Source: Dehalococcoidia bacterium (GTDB lineage: Bacteria; Chloroflexota; Dehalococcoidia; Lucifugimonadales; SHYF01). Taken from it: a DNA stretch of 17,480 nt. The position numbers and the translations under genes are program-made. The notes under the pieces are model-generated. The model worked only from the letters and a program-made list of their open reading frames with translations, did no database searches and had not been told where the DNA came from. Each line of letters opens with the position of its first letter. Within the stretch, counting starts at the first letter, position 1. The stretch spans positions 1-17,480 of the forward strand of contig SHYF01000013.1 in the NCBI GenBank assembly GCA_009692985.1, given 5' to 3'. Shown here one piece after another: positions 15,610 to 17,480 of the stretch.

Positions 15610-15636
15610 GCCTAGACGTTGCCGTAACGGCTAGGC
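15610..15636 (+). promoter_or_regulatory. Operator-like palindrome upstream of the third dehydrogenase
   Basis: GCCTAGACGTT (15610-15620) and AACGGCTAGGC (15626-15636) are reverse complements with one mismatch and a five-base centre. The size and symmetry suit a dimeric repressor such as a TetR-type regulator, which often control fatty-acid genes. No regulator gene is in the window. It lies 136 bases before the start at 15773. Confidence 0.45.
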
Positions 15637-15772
15637 ACTGAGATCGGGCAGAGTTGGTTCGCGCAATGCCACTCAGTTCCGGCAGGAACGGACGCAGATT
15701 CACGGACGGTGGCATCATCGGCAACAGCAATGACTGCTCGGCGTGTGTAACACCGCGGAAAGGAAGGTAGCT

Positions 15773-17014
15773 ATGGACTTCAATATGACACCCCCTACCA
15801 CAGAGATGGAGCAGTTCCGCCAGGAGGTTCGCACTTGGCTGGAAGAGAACATTGACGAAAGAATGAAGGAACCAGTTGATGAGGATGATTTCACTGGAGA
15901 GATGTACAGCTACTGGAGAGAGAAGCACCAGCAGCTGGCGAAGAAAGGGTGGTTGAACCCCACCTACCCCAAAGAGTACGGTGGCGGAGGTCTCACCGGG
16001 GCGCACGAAGCTGTGATAGTGCAGGAGCTCCGAGAAGCACGGGCCTGCTCTAACATGAGCGATCGGCGGACGCCTGAATCCATCATGGTCTGGGGAAGTG
16101 AAGAGCAGAAACAGAAGTTCCTTGTTCCTATTTTGACCGCGAAGGTGACCACCTGGCAGAAACTAACAGAGCCCCATTCCGGCTCTGACCTGGCTAGCTA
16201 CGAGAGCAAGGCAGTGCGCGACGGAGATGACTGGATCCTCAACGGGTCGAACGTTTTCATCAGCGGTAGGGGGGCTCGCCCCGACTACCTTTGCGGCCCA
16301 ATGCAAACGGACCGCGACGCGCCTCGCCACAGGAACCTTGGCTACTTCCTTATTCCCGCAGACCAGCCAGGTGTGGAGATCAGGCCCATGAACCTGGTGG
16401 TCGGCAATACGCACTCTCACACCATCTTTCTGACCAACGTTCGTGTGCCAGGAAACCACCTCATCGGCGGGGACCACCAGGGATGGCAGGTTCTAAGCAC
16501 GCAACTTGAGCAGGAACACGGAGGCGATGGGGGCGGCGGCGGAAGCCTTGCCCCAAACCGGTCGGTGGAGAGCCTTATCACCTACGCGCGAGAGACCAAG
16601 GTAAACGGACGCTCCTTGGGCAGCTATCCCCTGGCAGGGCAATCAACCACGGAGGCTTATATAGACGGCCACGTGGACAAGCTTTTCTCCCAACGGGCCT
16701 ATTGGATCCATCAAAGCGGCTCGGAGCCGGCGCACGAGGGAGCCTTGAGTCACTTGTTCGACAAGCTGTACGGTATACGCCATGAGGCAAGATTTAGGGA
16801 AGTAATGGGGCCCTACAGCCTGCTAGGGACAACGGACCCCCTGGCTCCTCACGGTGGCCTGCAGGAAATCCGCATGCGCAACGCCCTTGCCATATCACAC
16901 CGGGCGGGAAGCCTCAACATTGCCAAGGTTGTCCTGGCCCGCCGCATGGGTGTCAGCCGGACCAAAGAGAGGGCAGCACCTATGCGCACAAAAGGCGCCA
17001 AATCCGCCCATTAG
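15773..17014 (+). CDS. Acyl-CoA dehydrogenase (third of three)
   Basis: A 413-residue acyl-CoA dehydrogenase of the longer FadE-like type. N-terminal helices include EMEQFRQEVRTWLEENI and GWLNPTYPKEYGGGG. The middle domain has KLTEPHSGSDLASYESKAV (flavin/substrate loop) and DGDDWILNGSNVFISG. The C-terminal part has RSLGSYPLAGQSTTE, GPYSLLGTTDPLAPHGG and an end NIAKVVLARRMGVSR. In the last region HRAGSLNIAK replaces the usual GGTSEIQR, with no Glu at the medium-chain catalytic position. The ATG at 15773 follows AAAGGAAGG; an in-frame GTG at 15743 would add ten residues that do not fit the family. It is set apart from the second dehydrogenase by 284 bases holding two dyad symmetries, so it may have its own control. 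Confidence 0.93.
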   Translation: MDFNMTPPTTEMEQFRQEVRTWLEENIDERMKEPVDEDDFTGEMYSYWREKHQQLAKKGWLNPTYPKEYGGGGLTGAHEAVIVQELREARACSNMSDRRTPESIMVWGSEEQKQKFLVPILTAKVTTWQKLTEPHSGSDLASYESKAVRDGDDWILNGSNVFISGRGARPDYLCGPMQTDRDAPRHRNLGYFLIPADQPGVEIRPMNLVVGNTHSHTIFLTNVRVPGNHLIGGDHQGWQVLSTQLEQEHGGDGGGGGSLAPNRSVESLITYARETKVNGRSLGSYPLAGQSTTEAYIDGHVDKLFSQRAYWIHQSGSEPAHEGALSHLFDKLYGIRHEARFREVMGPYSLLGTTDPLAPHGGLQEIRMRNALAISHRAGSLNIAKVVLARRMGVSRTKERAAPMRTKGAKSAH

Positions 17015-17373
17015 CAGGGGTGCGGAAAATCCATCCGACCATCCCCGTGACCCCCTTGCCTGCGGCCTGCTCAGGATCCCGACAGGCCTGGCGTTGTCTC
17101 AAGAGTCAGGAAGGCGCAGGGAACCTTACCGCGTCGGAGAGGGGAACGTAGGGGCTGAGTTTAGAGACTTTTGGGGCAGGCACGACAGGCCGGCACAAGG
17201 TGGCGCGGTTGTATCTGGGAAAGTGGATGTAGGGATCAGAGAACCCATTCGGTGAAAGACCCCCACACATTCGGCTTCCCCTTCTCGTCATGGCAGGCCC
17301 TGGAGATTGCCTCGCTGCACTTCCCTTTTTTCAGCAGCCTGTTAGTGGCATATCGCTGGTGAAAGGGAAACTC
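17015..17373. other. Intergenic region between convergent genes
   Basis: I see no gene here. A long inverted repeat with arms TTCCCTTT (17321-17328) and AAAGGGAA (17362-17369), plus imperfect CAGCAGC/GCTGGTG pairing inside, lies just past the stop of the minus-strand permease gene and may end its transcript. Confidence 0.45.
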
Positions 17374-17480
17374 CTACCGCCCACGCAGTTTCGGATCCCA
17401 GACGTCGCGCAAGGAATCGCCAAAAAGATTGAATGCCAACACCAGCAGCATAATAGCGGCGCCTGGAACTACCACCAGCC
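17374..17480 (-). CDS. ABC transporter permease (DppC-like), C-terminus only
   Basis: Thirty-four codons and a TAG stop enter from the right edge on the minus strand. The peptide contains [20 protein letters not shown] followed by [10 protein letters not shown], the typical end of a DppC/OppC inner-membrane permease. It resembles the end of the frameshifted dppC copy at 12815 ([15 protein letters not shown]), but is a separate gene in the opposite orientation. The visible part is undamaged. The rest of its operon would lie to the right. Confidence 0.85.
   Translation of the reverse strand, partial: LVVVPGAAIMLLVLAFNLFGDSLRDVWDPKLRGR

Overview
The window looks like a chromosomal piece of a free-living bacterium, most likely a Chloroflexota member (Dehalococcoidia/SAR202-like). 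This is inferred from family content, not from a search: lipoproteins with Pro/Thr-rich tethers, a DUF1800-DUF1501 pair, a double CaiB/BaiF CoA-transferase, several acyl-CoA dehydrogenases and Dpp-type ABC transporters. Intact genes use the standard code and almost all end in TAG or TAA.

Region 1 (1-1523) is a housekeeping block: the 3' part of a C-terminal processing protease (S41), then smpB, then ssrA (tmRNA) with an extended -10 promoter. The protease and smpB are nearly contiguous. SmpB and tmRNA together form the trans-translation ribosome-rescue system.

Region 2 (1524-6248) lies between the tmRNA 3' end and a second copy of that end: 20 identical bases, or 27 of 30 including the T-arm. 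Right after the second copy is an intrinsic terminator that would suit the original tmRNA. I read this segment as a 4.7-kb island inserted at the tmRNA 3' end, with no recognisable integrase left. It carries an exported module (cupredoxin lipoprotein, DUF1800, Tat-exported DUF1501), two copies of a 45-base hairpin repeat on either side of that module, and a small exported protein of unknown function on the minus strand.

Region 3 (6249-7342) holds the terminator, a truncated minus-strand peptide-binding lipoprotein (N-terminal part only) and a divergent promoter.

Region 4 (7343-17014) is a plus-strand catabolic cluster: a two-domain CoA-transferase, a crotonase, remnants of dppB and dppC permeases, and three acyl-CoA dehydrogenases from different subfamilies. 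Together they could activate an imported carboxylic acid to its CoA thioester, desaturate it and hydrate or isomerise it. The substrate cannot be told from sequence. Active-site residues differ from the textbook enzymes in the transferase, the crotonase and the dehydrogenases. The dpp genes here appear broken. The C-terminus of another, apparently intact dppC-like gene runs in from the right edge on the minus strand (17374-17480).
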